Position numbers and translations under genes: made by a program. The notes beneath the pieces are model-generated. The model worked only from the letters and a program-made list of their open reading frames with translations. It did not search any database and had not been told where the DNA came from. A stretch of DNA of 64,000 nt from Roseomonas sp. E05. GTDB lineage: Bacteria; Pseudomonadota; Alphaproteobacteria; Acetobacterales; Acetobacteraceae. Shown here one piece after another: positions 29,080 to 38,499 of the stretch. Every line of letters begins with the position of its first letter. Position 1 is the first letter of the stretch. The stretch lies in contig NZ_JASIRT010000002.1 of the NCBI RefSeq assembly GCF_030063475.1, positions 326,036 to 390,035 on the forward strand, read 5' to 3'.

Positions 29080-30189
29080 ATGGACAACTTGCCGCAGGTG
29101 ACACTGCCGCAGGATGGCGCCCCGCAGCCATCGCCGTCGGAGGGCTTTGCCCTTGCCATTGACGCGATGGGCGGGGACCACGCCCCCGACTCCATTCTCG
29201 ACGGTGTCGAGATCGCGGCGGAGCGGCACCCCAAGGCGCGCCTGCTGCTGGTGGGCGACGAAGCTCGGCTGGGGGCGCTTCTGTCCCGCCGGCCCCGTGC
29301 CGCGCGCATCTGCGCCATCCGCCACGCCCCCGACGCCATTCCCGGCGACATGAAGCCGACGGCCGCACTGCGCGTCCGCCACTCCTCCATGCGCGTCGCC
29401 ATCGACGCCGTGGCGGCGGGGGAGGCTGCCGGGGTGGTCTCGGCCGGCAATACCGGTGCGCTGCTGGCGCTCGGCAAGGTGGTCCTGAAGACGCTGCCGG
29501 AGATCGACCGGCCCGCGCTCGCCGCCATCGGGCCCTCGGCGCGAGGGGACGTGGTCCTGCTCGACCTCGGCGCGAATGTCGTCTGTGACGCGCGCAACCT
29601 CGTCGAATTCGCCATCATGGGCGACGCCTTCGCCCGCGCCGTGCTCGGACTGACCAATCCCAGCATCGGGCTGCTGAATGTCGGCAGCGAGGAGCTGAAG
29701 GGCGATGACCGCGTGCGGCAGGCCGCCGAAATGCTGCGCGAGTCGGTGCTCGGCGCCCATTTCCGCGGCTTCGTGGAAGGGCACGACATCACCGCCGGCA
29801 CGGTGGACGTCATCGTCACCGACGGCTTCACCGGAAATGTCGCCCTGAAGACGGGCGAGGGCGCCTTCAAGCTGATGGGGAGCCTGCTGAAGCAGGTCTT
29901 CACCTCGTCCTGGACGGCCAAGCTTGGCTACCTGCTGGCGCGCCCGGCGCTGGAGCGGCTGCGCGAGTTCATGGACCCGCGCCGCTACAACGGGGCGGTG
30001 CTGGTCGGCCTGAACGGCGTCATTGTGAAGAGCCATGGCGGCACCGATGCACTGGGCTTCGCCCATGCCATCGACGTTGCCATGGATATGGTGACCCATC
30101 GCTTCAACGAGCGGATCCGCGAAAGCGCCGCGACGCTGCCGCCGCGCGGGCGCACAGTCGCCGCCGAGCCCGGCGTGAACGCTCGCTGA
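29080..30189 (+). CDS. plsX: Phosphate acyltransferase (acyl-ACP:phosphate)
   Basis: Makes acyl-phosphate from acyl-ACP for the PlsX-PlsY route to phosphatidic acid. [16 protein letters not shown] is the signature N terminus; [28 protein letters not shown] and [17 protein letters not shown] follow in the usual order. At 369 residues it is slightly longer than average owing to a Ser/Pro lead-in of about 20 residues. It is 23 bases after rpmF and 25 before fabH, in the widely conserved ribosome-lipid operon. Confidence 0.97.
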   Translation: MDNLPQVTLPQDGAPQPSPSEGFALAIDAMGGDHAPDSILDGVEIAAERHPKARLLLVGDEARLGALLSRRPRAARICAIRHAPDAIPGDMKPTAALRVRHSSMRVAIDAVAAGEAAGVVSAGNTGALLALGKVVLKTLPEIDRPALAAIGPSARGDVVLLDLGANVVCDARNLVEFAIMGDAFARAVLGLTNPSIGLLNVGSEELKGDDRVRQAAEMLRESVLGAHFRGFVEGHDITAGTVDVIVTDGFTGNVALKTGEGAFKLMGSLLKQVFTSSWTAKLGYLLARPALERLREFMDPRRYNGAVLVGLNGVIVKSHGGTDALGFAHAIDVAMDMVTHRFNERIRESAATLPPRGRTVAAEPGVNAR

Positions 30190-30214
30190 CCGGCCGCTTC
30201 TGGACATCTGCCGC

Positions 30215-31174
30215 ATGACCCCTCGCGCCCTGATTGCCGGCACCGGCGGCTATCTCCCGGAGATGGTGCTGGACAATGACGCCCTGGCTGCGCGGCATGG
30301 ACTCGACACCTCCGATGCCTGGATCCGTGAGCGCACCGGCATCCGTCAGCGCCACCTGGCAGCGCCTGGCGAGCAGGCCAGCGACATGGGCGCGGCCGCC
30401 GCACGGGCGGCGCTGGAGCAGGCCGGGCTGCCGGCCGGGGCGGTGGACGGCGTCATCGTTGCCACGGCCACGCCCGATGCGGTGTTCCCCTCCACGGCGG
30501 CCCGGCTGCAGGCCAAGCTTGGCATCACCACCGGCTTCGCCTTCGATGTTGCCGCGGCCTGCAGCGGCTTCGTCTATGCCCTGTCCATCGCCGATGCCAT
30601 GATCCGCACCGGTCAGGCGCGCTGTGTGCTGGTGATCGGCACCGAGGTCTTCTCGCGCATCCTGGACTGGACCGACCGCGGCACCTGCGTGCTGTTCGGC
30701 GACGGCGCCGGCGCCGTGCTGCTGCGCGCCAGCAGCGAGATTGAGGCAGCGGGGCGAGGTATCCTCTCCTGCCATTTGCATGCCGACGGGCAGCACGGCG
30801 ATATCCTGCAGGTCGAGGGCGTGCCGGGGCTGGTTCGCATGGCCGGGCGCGAGGTGTTCCGCCATGCCGTCAGCAAGCTCGCCGCCGTGGTGGACGAGGC
30901 GCTGACGCATAACGGGCTCGACAAGTCGGACATCTCCTGGCTGGTGCCGCACCAGGCGAACCTGCGGATCATCGAGGCGATGGGCCGCAAGCTGGGCCTT
31001 CCCTCGGAGCGGGTGGTGGTCACGGTGGATCGTCATGCCAATACCTCGGCCGCCTCGATCCCGCTGGCTCTGGCCGAGGCCACCCGCGACGGCCGCATCC
31101 AGCGCGGGGATCTCGTGTTGATGGAAGCCATCGGTGGCGGCCTCACCTGGGGCGCGGCGCTGGCACGCTTCTAA
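30215..31174 (+). CDS. fabH: Beta-ketoacyl-ACP synthase III
   Basis: Starts fatty-acid synthesis by condensing acetyl-CoA with malonyl-ACP. The Cys-His-Asn triad is complete: Cys116 in [11 protein letters not shown], His246 in VPHQANLRI and Asn276 in [10 protein letters not shown]. The 319-residue length is standard. It ends the rpmF-plsX-fabH group; the ihfA/merR-type genes that often come next in alphaproteobacteria are not here. A GC-rich hairpin follows the stop. Confidence 0.97.
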   Translation: MTPRALIAGTGGYLPEMVLDNDALAARHGLDTSDAWIRERTGIRQRHLAAPGEQASDMGAAAARAALEQAGLPAGAVDGVIVATATPDAVFPSTAARLQAKLGITTGFAFDVAAACSGFVYALSIADAMIRTGQARCVLVIGTEVFSRILDWTDRGTCVLFGDGAGAVLLRASSEIEAAGRGILSCHLHADGQHGDILQVEGVPGLVRMAGREVFRHAVSKLAAVVDEALTHNGLDKSDISWLVPHQANLRIIEAMGRKLGLPSERVVVTVDRHANTSAASIPLALAEATRDGRIQRGDLVLMEAIGGGLTWGAALARF

Positions 31175-31187
31175 GGGCGCCAGGCTG

Positions 31188-31205
31188 CCGGCCTTGTGAG
31201 GCCGG
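31188..31205 (+). terminator. Hairpin after fabH
   Basis: CCGGCCT and AGGCCGG form a perfect 7-bp stem around TGTG, 13 bases after the fabH stop. The following TCACCTGTTTGT is only partly T-rich, so intrinsic termination is plausible but not certain. Confidence 0.45.
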
Positions 31206-31313
31206 TCACCTGTTTGTGGATTGTGCAACGAATCCCCGCTTCGCAGCGTAGAGGGCGGCGACGAAAGCGTCGCCTTTGCGCCAGCGGGAAGGATTCGGGC
31301 CTTGAAGGCAAGC

Positions 31314-31505
31314 ATGCACCCCCTTTCGGAGCCGCCGGCGGCGGACCCGAATGCCTCGAACGGCGAAGCGTGGCGCAAGCGCCAGCGTCCGGCCTATCAC
31401 CCGGAAGAGGGGGGTGGCGACCGGTCGGAATGGACGAGCCTGGCCAAGGCGGCTTTCCTCGTTCTGCTGCCTGTCGCGATGCTTGCGCTTCTGTTGAGCC
31501 ACTGA
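31314..31505 (+). CDS. Small single-pass membrane protein, unknown function
   Basis: A 63-residue protein with a charged, proline-rich N-terminal half (residues 1-42) and one C-terminal membrane helix (about 44-62, AKAAFLVLLPVAMLALLL), so probably tail-anchored with the N terminus in the cytoplasm. Third codon positions are GC-rich as in real genes here. The start is uncertain: AAGG lies near the ATG at 31314, and the frame is open further upstream. I do not recognise a family. It lies between fabH and dksA on the same strand. Confidence 0.5.
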   Translation: MHPLSEPPAADPNASNGEAWRKRQRPAYHPEEGGGDRSEWTSLAKAAFLVLLPVAMLALLLSH

Positions 31506-31704
31506 GCCTTGCCGGCGGCCGGTGGCGCTGCCCCGGCCGTCACCAGGGTGCCGAAGTTTGCGGCAGCGCAAGGCGCGCATTTGAAAATTCATGGAAGGTG
31601 CTCCATCTGCGCCTCTTGGCGTGAGATGGGGCGCGCCTGTATGGTCCGGCCGCCCTTGGGGGCGCTTCGTTCCGTTGCGCCCCCTCGGTTGGGGGATCGA
31701 ACCA

Positions 31705-32121
31705 ATGCTGGTAACTTTGCCGCCCGACTATCGGCCGTCCGAAAACGAAGAGTTCATGAATCCCCTGCAGCAAGAGTACTTCCGCCAGAAGCTATTGCGG
31801 TGGCGTCATGACTTGCTGCGGGAGGCGGGCGACACGCTGGCCAGTCTCAGCGAAGGCGGGATTGCCGAGGCGGACCTGACCGACCGGGCAAGCGTCGAGA
31901 CTGATCGTGCGCTGGAGCTCCGCACCCGCGACCGTGCCCGCAAGCTGATCACCAAGATCGATCAGGCCCTGGAGCGGTTGGAGAACGGCACTTACGGCTA
32001 TTGCGAGGAGACTGGCGAACCCATCGGGCTGCGCCGTCTGGAAGCCCGGCCCATTGCCACCCTGTCCATCGAGGCGCAGGAACGCCACGAGCGGATGGAG
32101 CGCGTGCACCGCGACGACTGA
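31705..32121 (+). CDS. dksA: RNA polymerase-binding transcription factor DksA
   Basis: A 138-residue secondary-channel regulator that acts with ppGpp on RNA polymerase. TLPPDYRPSENEEFMNP leads into the long coiled coil (WRHDLLREAGDTLASL, then RASVETDRALELRTRDR) with the tip acidic residues. The zinc-finger region reads YGYCEETGEPIGLRRLEARP and keeps only one cysteine, as reported for some alphaproteobacterial DksA proteins, so it is not a classical four-Cys zinc finger. I start at the ATG of 31705; the upstream open frame is unlike the family. Confidence 0.94.
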   Translation: MLVTLPPDYRPSENEEFMNPLQQEYFRQKLLRWRHDLLREAGDTLASLSEGGIAEADLTDRASVETDRALELRTRDRARKLITKIDQALERLENGTYGYCEETGEPIGLRRLEARPIATLSIEAQERHERMERVHRDD

Positions 32122-32596
32122 GCGGTGCGGGCTCCATGGCCTGCCGCGCCCCGCCGGAAGGCCTGGGCGTGCCAGCCTCCTGCCCGGGATCTGGCCGATC
32201 CCGCGGCCTGGGCGCGGGCCGAGCGGGTTCATCCCCGCCGGCCGGCACCCCTGAAGCCGGCGCCCTGGCAGGCTGGCCAGTGGCTAATTTCGTCTTAGCG
32301 CTTGCATTCAGGGCGCATCCGGTGCATCTGCCGGCCCGACGGTGGGCGCGGTGAATCGCTTCGGCGAACGCCGCCGGCCCGCTGTGTTCCGGGAGCCTGT
32401 TCGGCCATTCGGCGGCAACGAGGCGGGAAGGGGTTCGCTCCTCCCCGCAGTTCGGATTTGGGCCGCGAGTGGCGCGATGGCTTTCCCGGGGCAGCCAAGG
32501 TAAGGTTCTGGCGAGCACGCGGGACGGGACGCCGCGCTTGACTCGCATCGCTTTGTTCCCGCGCGGCTCGCGCCGCGACGCGTATGGAGGCCCCCC
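32122..32596. other. Intergenic region upstream of the EF-G gene
   Basis: 475 bases without a supportable gene. An imperfect hairpin around 32422-32448 has a GGGG-TTCG-CTCC core like the terminator stems elsewhere but without a T-run. A TTGACT hexamer at about 32537 is a possible -35 box for the EF-G gene, with no convincing -10. Confidence 0.4.
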
Positions 32597-34684
32597 GTGG
32601 CGCGCACCCCGCTCGAGAAGATCCGCAATATCGGTATTACGGCGCATATTGACGCCGGCAAGACGACGACGACCGAGCGGATTCTGTATTACACCGGCAA
32701 GTCGCACAGGATCGGTGAGGTCCATGAGGGCAACACCACCACCGATTACATGGAGCAGGAGCGTGAGCGTGGCATCACGATCACCTCCGCCGCCGTGACC
32801 GCCGAGTGGAAGAACCACCGGATCAACGTCATCGACACGCCGGGCCACATCGACTTCAACATCGAGGTGAACCGCTCGCTGCGCGTGCTCGACGGCGCCG
32901 TGTTCATCATCGAGGGCGTGGCCGGCGTGCAGCCGCAGTCCGAGACGAACTGGCGCCTGGCCGACCGCTACAACGTGCCCCGCATCATCTTCATCAACAA
33001 GCTGGACCGCACCGGCGCCGACTTCTATCGCGCCGCCGCCACGCTGACCGAGAAGCTGGGCATCAACTGGCTCGCCCTGCAGCTGCCGATCGGCATCGAG
33101 GACACGCTGAAGGGCGTGGTCGATCTGGTGACGATGAAGGCGCTGATCTGGGAGGGTGACGAGCTCGGCGCCAACTACCACGAGGCCGAGATCCCGGACG
33201 ACCTGAAGGAGAAGGCGGCCGAGTACCGCCAGACCCTGCTCGACACCGCGCTGTCGGTCGATGACGCGGCGATGGAGGAATACTTCGACAAGGGCGACGT
33301 CTCGGTCGAGACCCTGAAGCGCTGCATCAAGCGCGGCACGATCGACGGCACCTTCCGCCCGGTCTTCTGCGGTTCGGCCTTCAAGAACAAGGGCGTGCAG
33401 CCGCTGCTGGACGGCGTGGTCGACTACCTGCCAGCGCCGACCGACGTCGCCGGTATCAAGGTGGCGCTGGAGGAAGGCCAGGAGGAGGATCCGGCGAACC
33501 CGGCCCGCATCATCCCGGCCCGGGAAGACGCCCCCTTCGCTGCGCTGGCCTTCAAGATCATCAACGACAAGTATGGCAACCTGACCTTCGTCCGGGTCTA
33601 TGCCGGCGTCATCCGCTCCGGCGACACCTTCATGAACACCACGAAGGGTCACAAGGAGCGGATCGGCCGCATGTTCCAGATGCACGCCGACAAGCGTGAG
33701 GAAGTGAAGGAGATCTACGCCGGCGACATCGTCGCCATCGTGGGCCTCAAGGACACCGGCACGGGTGACACCCTGGCCGACGCCTCCGACCCGGTCGTGC
33801 TCGAGCGCATGGCCTTCCCGGTCCCGGTCATCGACATCTCCGTCGAGCCGAAGACCAAGGACGGCGTCGAGAAGATGACGCTCGGCCTGCAGAAGCTGGC
33901 CGGCGAGGACCCGTCGCTCCGCCTGAAGACCGACCAGGAGACCGGCCAGACCATCCTGTCCGGCATGGGCGAGCTGCACCTCGAGATCATCATCGACCGC
34001 CTGCGCCGCGAGTACGGCGTGGACGCCAACATCGGCGCGCCGCAGGTGGCCTACCGCGAGACGATCACCAAGTCGCACACCGAGATCTACACCCACAAGA
34101 AGCAGTCGGGTGGCTCGGGCCAGTTCGCCGAGGTGAAGATCACCTTCGAGCCCAAGGAGCGGAACGAGGGGATCGAGTTCGTCAACGCGGTCGTCGGCGG
34201 CTCCGTGCCGAAGGAGTACATCCCGGCGGTCGAGAAGGGCATCAAGGTGCAGGCCGACACGGGTGTGCTCGCCGGCTTCCCGACGGTGGACTTCAAGTAC
34301 ACCCTGACGGACGGCAAGTACCACGACGTCGACTCCTCGGCCCTGGCCTTCGAGATCGCCGCCAAGGCCTGCTTCCGCGAAGGCATGAAGAAGGCCGGCC
34401 CGGTGATCCTGGAGCCGATCATGGATGTCGAGGTGACCACCCCGCAGGACCATGTCGGTGACGTGGTGGGCGACCTGAACCGTCGCCGCGGCATCATCCA
34501 GAGCCAGGACATGGCGGGCACCTCCGTCATTGTCCGCGCCCATGTGCCGCTGAAGGAGATGTTCGGCTACATCTCCAACCTGCGTGGCATGACGAAGGGC
34601 CGTGCGTCCTTCTCCATGCAGTTCCACCACTATGATCCGGTGCCGCGCAACGTTGCGGACGAGATCATGGCGAAGAGCGCCTGA
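32597..34684 (+). CDS. fusA: Translation elongation factor G
   Basis: A 695-residue translational GTPase that drives ribosomal translocation. G1 is [13 protein letters not shown]3 DTPGHIDF and G4 NKLD; domains II-V continue through [10 protein letters not shown] and [14 protein letters not shown] to the end. The start is a GTG with GGAGG eight bases upstream. It stands alone between dksA and a small unknown gene, not in the rpsL-rpsG-fusA-tuf arrangement. Its switch segment [18 protein letters not shown] and [18 protein letters not shown] differ from the usual DWMEQEQERGITIT and HVDFTIEVERSLRV, so it may be a paralogue. Codon use looks like that of a highly expressed gene. Confidence 0.93.
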   Translation: MARTPLEKIRNIGITAHIDAGKTTTTERILYYTGKSHRIGEVHEGNTTTDYMEQERERGITITSAAVTAEWKNHRINVIDTPGHIDFNIEVNRSLRVLDGAVFIIEGVAGVQPQSETNWRLADRYNVPRIIFINKLDRTGADFYRAAATLTEKLGINWLALQLPIGIEDTLKGVVDLVTMKALIWEGDELGANYHEAEIPDDLKEKAAEYRQTLLDTALSVDDAAMEEYFDKGDVSVETLKRCIKRGTIDGTFRPVFCGSAFKNKGVQPLLDGVVDYLPAPTDVAGIKVALEEGQEEDPANPARIIPAREDAPFAALAFKIINDKYGNLTFVRVYAGVIRSGDTFMNTTKGHKERIGRMFQMHADKREEVKEIYAGDIVAIVGLKDTGTGDTLADASDPVVLERMAFPVPVIDISVEPKTKDGVEKMTLGLQKLAGEDPSLRLKTDQETGQTILSGMGELHLEIIIDRLRREYGVDANIGAPQVAYRETITKSHTEIYTHKKQSGGSGQFAEVKITFEPKERNEGIEFVNAVVGGSVPKEYIPAVEKGIKVQADTGVLAGFPTVDFKYTLTDGKYHDVDSSALAFEIAAKACFREGMKKAGPVILEPIMDVEVTTPQDHVGDVVGDLNRRRGIIQSQDMAGTSVIVRAHVPLKEMFGYISNLRGMTKGRASFSMQFHHYDPVPRNVADEIMAKSA

Positions 34685-34692
34685 GGCATCTG

Positions 34693-35031
34693 GTGCGGCT
34701 CCGCTGGCAGCGTGGCCGCATCGAAGATCCGGAGCCCGGAGCCGACGAGGCCAGCCGGGCCCTGGAATGGATTGGTTGTGACGACGCGGGCGATCCCATC
34801 GCCCGCGTCGTTCGCATTCGGGGGCCGGTGTTGTTCCGCTGGCGGCTGCGCCATGCCGTGGCGCTGGATGACGAGGCGCGCGTCGTGGAACTGCGGCCTG
34901 CCGTGCCGGAGGGCCGCTGGCTCGTGGTGGTACGGGACCGCGTGGTCGGGCGAACGCGCCTGCCGCTCGACGGGGTGCGTCGGGCTGAGGCGCTGCTCGG
35001 CCGCGGCGGCGAGGCGTCCTCGCGCTCCTAG
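34693..35031 (+). CDS. Conserved-looking hypothetical protein
   Basis: A 112-residue soluble protein rich in Arg, Val and acidic residues, with alternating hydrophobic stretches (ARVVRIRGPVLFRWRL, EGRWLVVVRDRVVGRTRL) that suggest a small beta-rich fold. It starts at a GTG eight bases after the EF-G stop, so it may be co-transcribed. Third positions are strongly GC-rich, supporting this frame over overlapping ones. I do not recognise a family. Its stop codon lies at the outer edge of a palindromic repeat. Confidence 0.6.
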   Translation: MRLRWQRGRIEDPEPGADEASRALEWIGCDDAGDPIARVVRIRGPVLFRWRLRHAVALDDEARVVELRPAVPEGRWLVVVRDRVVGRTRLPLDGVRRAEALLGRGGEASSRS

Positions 35032-35079
35032 AGCATTTTCACCTGTTCCGATGGTGCCATCGGAACGGGATCTGCTCTA
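35029..35079. repeat. Palindromic intergenic repeat, copy 1
   Basis: Ends TAGAGCA (35029-35035) and TGCTCTA (35073-35079) are inverted repeats. Inside is a near-perfect palindrome, GTTCCGATGG and CCATCGGAAC (35045-35066). A second copy in opposite orientation is at 63810-63880. The left end overlaps the stop codon of the preceding gene. Confidence 0.8.
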
Positions 35080-35090
35080 GCGGACCTGCT

Positions 35091-35399
35091 TCAATCGGGC
35101 AGGCAGCGGATGATGTCGCGATGGCCGCGCGCCAGGACCGGCCGGGTGCCGGCCGGGCAGGCGGCCATGGCCTCGCGTTGCGGGGCAGGCAGGCCGTTGT
35201 CCCAGGGGCTGCGGTCCAGGCCGCGGTCGCAGCGGCCGGGTACGCCGCGCACCGGGGCACCGCCGTGGGGGCAGAGCCAGCGCCGGATCGCCTCGAGCTG
35301 TGCGGCGTTCGGGCGGCGCGACGGTTCGGCCGGCGCCGCCGGGGCGCTCTCCGCCGCCAGCAAGGTCAGCGCGGCGCAGAAGATGCGGCAGAGCCTCAT
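35091..35399 (-). CDS. Small secreted protein with four conserved-type cysteines, unknown
   Basis: A 102-residue protein with a Sec-type signal (MRLCRIFCAALTLLAAESAP, likely cut after an Ala near residue 21-24). The mature part of about 80 residues has four cysteines (RWLCPHGG, GRCDRGL, AACPAGT, IIRCLPD), enough for two disulfides. I do not recognise a family. An alternative ATG at 35423 has GGAAG upstream and would only lengthen the signal. It is divergent from a small membrane protein gene and next to a palindromic repeat. Confidence 0.6.
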   Translation of the reverse strand: MRLCRIFCAALTLLAAESAPAAPAEPSRRPNAAQLEAIRRWLCPHGGAPVRGVPGRCDRGLDRSPWDNGLPAPQREAMAACPAGTRPVLARGHRDIIRCLPD

Positions 35400-35478
35400 A
35401 TGCGGCAGCCTTAGCATCATTTCGCTTCCGCGTCGCCCTGTGGGCTTGCCCCTTGAAGTCCTGCCCGGATGCCGCAAC

Positions 35479-35787
35479 ATGGAGACCATGGACCCGCGAG
35501 CCGACCAACGCCCCGTTCTGGACATGACGCCTGAGGGCGAGTTCCGCGACCCTGCGCCGCGGCAGGCCACCTGGCTGGACCGCGCGCTGGCGCGGCTGGG
35601 GGGCGTCGCTGTGCTGGTGGCGCTTGTCGCCGCCGGGGTGGTGGTGGCGGGCATCGCGGTGGCTTTCCTGGCGCTGGCCCTGCCGGTGGCCGTGGTCGCC
35701 GGGCTGGTGGCCTTCGGAAGCCTCTGGTGGCACGCCCGGCGCGGCACGGCGAGGGGCCGTAGCTTCACTTTCGTCATGCGGCGCTAG
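35479..35787 (+). CDS. Small two-helix membrane protein, unknown
   Basis: A 102-residue protein. A hydrophilic N-terminal 40 residues (METMDPRADQRPVLDM) are followed by two long Ala/Val/Gly-rich membrane helices, about residues 46-66 and 67-85, and a basic tail (ARRGTARGRSFTFVMRR), suggesting a hairpin anchored with both ends in the cytoplasm. An ATG three codons later is possible. No family recognised. Its stop codon lies in one arm of a hairpin whose other arm contains the comM stop. Confidence 0.6.
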   Translation: METMDPRADQRPVLDMTPEGEFRDPAPRQATWLDRALARLGGVAVLVALVAAGVVVAGIAVAFLALALPVAVVAGLVAFGSLWWHARRGTARGRSFTFVMRR

Positions 35788-35804
35788 GCTGGGCGCGGCC
35801 TAGC
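35783..35804. terminator. Hairpin containing both convergent stop codons
   Basis: GCTAGGC (35783-35789) and GCCTAGC (35798-35804) pair perfectly around an eight-base loop. The TAG of the small membrane protein gene and the TAG of comM on the other strand occupy symmetrical positions in the two arms. There is no T-run. Confidence 0.4.
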
Positions 35805-37317
35805 CCCCGTTGAGCTGCGCCCCGCGCTGCCGGTAGGTCAGCGCCTCGGCCATGTGCGTGCGCAGGATGCGCTCCTCTCCCGCCAGATCGGCAATGCTGC
35901 GGGCCACCCGGAAGCAGCGGGTGAAGCCGCGATTCGACAGGCCCAGTTGCCCTGCGGCACGCTCCGCCAATGCCAAGGCCTCCGGTGCTGCCGTTGCGGT
36001 CAGCCTGTCCAGCGGCGTCTCGGCGTTGCTGCGCGGCCCCTGCGGCCCGCCGCGCCGTGCCTGCAGCGCCCTTGCCTCCGCGACCCTGCGCGCGACCGCC
36101 GTGCTCGGCTCCCCGCTTGGCGCGCGGGCCAGTTCGCCCGGGGCAATGGGCGCCATGCCGATGTTCAGGTCCATCCGGTCGAGCAGGGGACCCGAGATGC
36201 GCGCCTGATAGGCCTCCCCGCAGCGCGGGGCGGAGCCGCACTCCCGCGTGGCATTGCCGAGATGGCCGCAGCGGCAGGGATTCATCGCCGCCACGAGCTG
36301 GATGCGGGCGGGATAGGTGACATGGGCGCTGGCGCGGCTGATGACGCATTCGCCGCTCTCCAGCGGCTGCCGCAGCGCCTCCAGCGCCGGTCGCGGGAAT
36401 TCCGGCAGTTCGTCCAGGAACAGCACACCGCGATGCGCAAGGCTGACCTCGCCGGGCCTGGCGCGCGGCCCGCCGCCGACCAGCGCCGCCTGGCTGGCGG
36501 AATGATGCGGATTGCGGAAGGGTGGCCGAGTGGAGATGCGGCCACCCTCGATCAGTCCCGCCACGCTTCGTACCAGACTGACCTCCAGTGCCTCGGCAGG
36601 GCTGAGGTCCGGCAAAAGGCCCGGCAGGCGCGCGGCGAGCATGGACTTGCCGGCGCCGGGCGGACCGTTCAGCAGCAGATTGTGTCCGCCCGCCGCCGCA
36701 ATCTCCAGCGCGCGCTTGGCGGTTTCCTGTCCCTTCACCTCGGAGAGGCACGGGCTCTCCGCCCGCTCCGGCGCCAGCCGAGGCGGCAGCGGGGCGGTCA
36801 TCACCTGCCGGCCGGTCAGATGGGCGATCAGCTGCCGCAGATCCGTGGCGGCGAGGATTTCGACCGAGCCGGCCCAGGCCGCCTCGCTCCCCTGGGCGCC
36901 GGGGCAGATCAGTCCCAGCCCGCGTGCCGCCGCGCCCAGTGCGGCAGGCAGGATTCCGGCCACCGGGCCGATGGCGCCGTCCAGCGCCAGCTCGCCCAGC
37001 GCGGCGAAGCCGGCCAGCTCCTCTGCCGGCACCACCTCCATGGCGGCCAGCACGGCGAGCGCGATCGGCAGGTCGAAATGCGAACCTTCCTTGGCGAGGT
37101 CCGCAGGAGCGAGGTTCACCAGCACCCGCTTCGGCGGCAGGCTGAGGCCGAGCCCGTTGAGGGCGGCCCGCACGCGCTCGCGGCTCTCGGCCACCGCCTT
37201 GTCCGGCAGGCCGACCACCGTGAAGGCGGGCAGGCCGCTGGCGATCTGCACCTGCACCTCAACCGGCAGGGTCTCGATTCCCGAAAAGACGAAGCTGGCG
37301 AGGCGTGCGATCCGCAT
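35800..37317 (-). CDS. comM: ComM/YifB-family Mg-chelatase-like AAA+ ATPase
   Basis: A 505-residue AAA+ protein; in naturally competent bacteria ComM is a hexameric helicase that helps branch migration of incoming DNA. The N-terminal Lon-protease-like domain (about residues 1-175) starts MRIARLASFVFSGIE and contains VGLPDKAVAESRERV. The Walker A is NGPPGAGKSML near residue 220, followed by HHSASQAALVGGG, Walker B VLFLDELPEF, and AAMNPCRCG with zinc-type Cys. The C-terminal helical domain ends YRQRG. Full length; no other competence genes are nearby. Confidence 0.94.
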   Translation of the reverse strand: MRIARLASFVFSGIETLPVEVQVQIASGLPAFTVVGLPDKAVAESRERVRAALNGLGLSLPPKRVLVNLAPADLAKEGSHFDLPIALAVLAAMEVVPAEELAGFAALGELALDGAIGPVAGILPAALGAAARGLGLICPGAQGSEAAWAGSVEILAATDLRQLIAHLTGRQVMTAPLPPRLAPERAESPCLSEVKGQETAKRALEIAAAGGHNLLLNGPPGAGKSMLAARLPGLLPDLSPAEALEVSLVRSVAGLIEGGRISTRPPFRNPHHSASQAALVGGGPRARPGEVSLAHRGVLFLDELPEFPRPALEALRQPLESGECVISRASAHVTYPARIQLVAAMNPCRCGHLGNATRECGSAPRCGEAYQARISGPLLDRMDLNIGMAPIAPGELARAPSGEPSTAVARRVAEARALQARRGGPQGPRSNAETPLDRLTATAAPEALALAERAAGQLGLSNRGFTRCFRVARSIADLAGEERILRTHMAEALTYRQRGAQLNGG

Positions 37318-37372
37318 GCCACAGGGGCGTAATGAGTCCCGCGCGCCTTTTCAACGGGAAGTTGAGCGTGGT

Positions 37373-38404
37373 TCAGCGGCCCCAGGCTGCCAGGAAGCGC
37401 TCCAGCAGGGCACCGATCACCCCGACATTGTAACCGCCCTCCTGCACCACCACCGTGGGCAGGCCGAGGGCGGAAAGCCGCTCGGCGGCGCGGGCGAAGC
37501 CGTCGGAGGTGACGCGGAGGAAGCTGAGCGGCTCGTGTTCGGAGGCGTCGAAGCCGAGCGGCACCACCAGTGCCTCGGCGCCGAAGGCGCGCGCGCGGGC
37601 GGCGGCGGTTTCGATCGCCTCCAGCCAGGCGTCGTCGGCACTGCCCTGTGGCAGAGGAAGGTTGAGGTTGCAGCCGGCCCCCGCGCCGGCGCCCTGCTCG
37701 CCGGCATGGCCCACATACCAGGGGTAGTAGCCGGAGGGGTCGCCATGCACGGAGGCGGTCAGCACATCCCCTCGCTCCCAGAAGATGCCCTGGGTGCCGT
37801 TGCCGTGGTGGGCGTCGATGTCGATCACCGCCACGCGCGCGGCGCCCGCGCGGCGCAGCGCCTCGGCGGCGAGGGCGCTGTTGTTGACGTAGCAGTGGCC
37901 GCCGGCGCGTGCGGCATAGGCGTGGTGCCCGGGCGGCCGGCTCAGCGCATAGGCGCAGCCGCCCTGCGCCGCGATCTCGGCCGCCGCAAGCGCGCAACTC
38001 GCGGCGGAGCGGATCGACTCCCAGGAACCGGGGCCGATCGGGCAGGCGGTATCCGCCGTGTACCAGCCGGTTCGGCCGATGATGGCGGTGGTGGGGGTGG
38101 CGCCCTGGGCCAGCATCTCGGGCGAGGGATGCATGTTGGCCACCACCTCCGGCCCCTTTTCCGGCAGCGCGGCCCAGGCTTCCGCCGCCTCGGCGAGGAA
38201 GGCGATATAGCCGGCGTCATGCACCGCCGTCAGTGCTTCGGGCGCGACCAGAGGCGGGGTTTCGACGGTGGCGCCCATGCGGTGCAGGGCGGCGAGCAGG
38301 GCCTCGGCCCGCTCGGGCACCTCGAAGTTCCGGCGGACCTGGCCGCGCTGGAGGAAGAACTGCGGCGTGTGCCGCGACTGGTCGGGGTGAGCGAGGGCGC
38401 GCAT
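37373..38404 (-). CDS. Histone-deacetylase-family amidohydrolase (acetylpolyamine hydrolase-like)
   Basis: A 343-residue zinc deacetylase of the arginase/HDAC fold. RPPGHHAYAARAGGHCY holds the tandem catalytic His pair, DIDAHHGNGTQGIFWE the zinc Asp and His, and VQEGGYN the late Gly-Gly-Tyr. HPDQSRHTPQFFLQRGQ and EVPERAEALLAAL are the lead-in of acetylpolyamine-amidohydrolase-like members. I start at the ATG of 38404; the frame continues upstream without support. It is divergent from a peptide-type ABC operon whose enzymes are also amide hydrolases. The substrate is unknown: acetylpolyamines or N-acetyl amines are likely. Confidence 0.9.
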   Translation of the reverse strand: MRALAHPDQSRHTPQFFLQRGQVRRNFEVPERAEALLAALHRMGATVETPPLVAPEALTAVHDAGYIAFLAEAAEAWAALPEKGPEVVANMHPSPEMLAQGATPTTAIIGRTGWYTADTACPIGPGSWESIRSAASCALAAAEIAAQGGCAYALSRPPGHHAYAARAGGHCYVNNSALAAEALRRAGAARVAVIDIDAHHGNGTQGIFWERGDVLTASVHGDPSGYYPWYVGHAGEQGAGAGAGCNLNLPLPQGSADDAWLEAIETAAARARAFGAEALVVPLGFDASEHEPLSFLRVTSDGFARAAERLSALGLPTVVVQEGGYNVGVIGALLERFLAAWGR

Positions 38405-38499
38405 GGGAAACGAGGCTAGGCTCACCGCCTGGCCTTGTCGATCCGGTGGAAGCAAGGCTAGCGTTCCTCCCAGGGAAGTTTCATCGGGAGACAATAACA

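Noticed and set aside
31206..31592. A 128-codon minus-strand frame near dksA
   Set aside because: Overlaps a better-supported small plus-strand gene and shows no recognisable protein.
32122..32596. Possible small genes or an RNA upstream of EF-G
   Set aside because: Frames on both strands have poor codon use and no conserved motif; no tRNA- or riboswitch-like fold was recognised.
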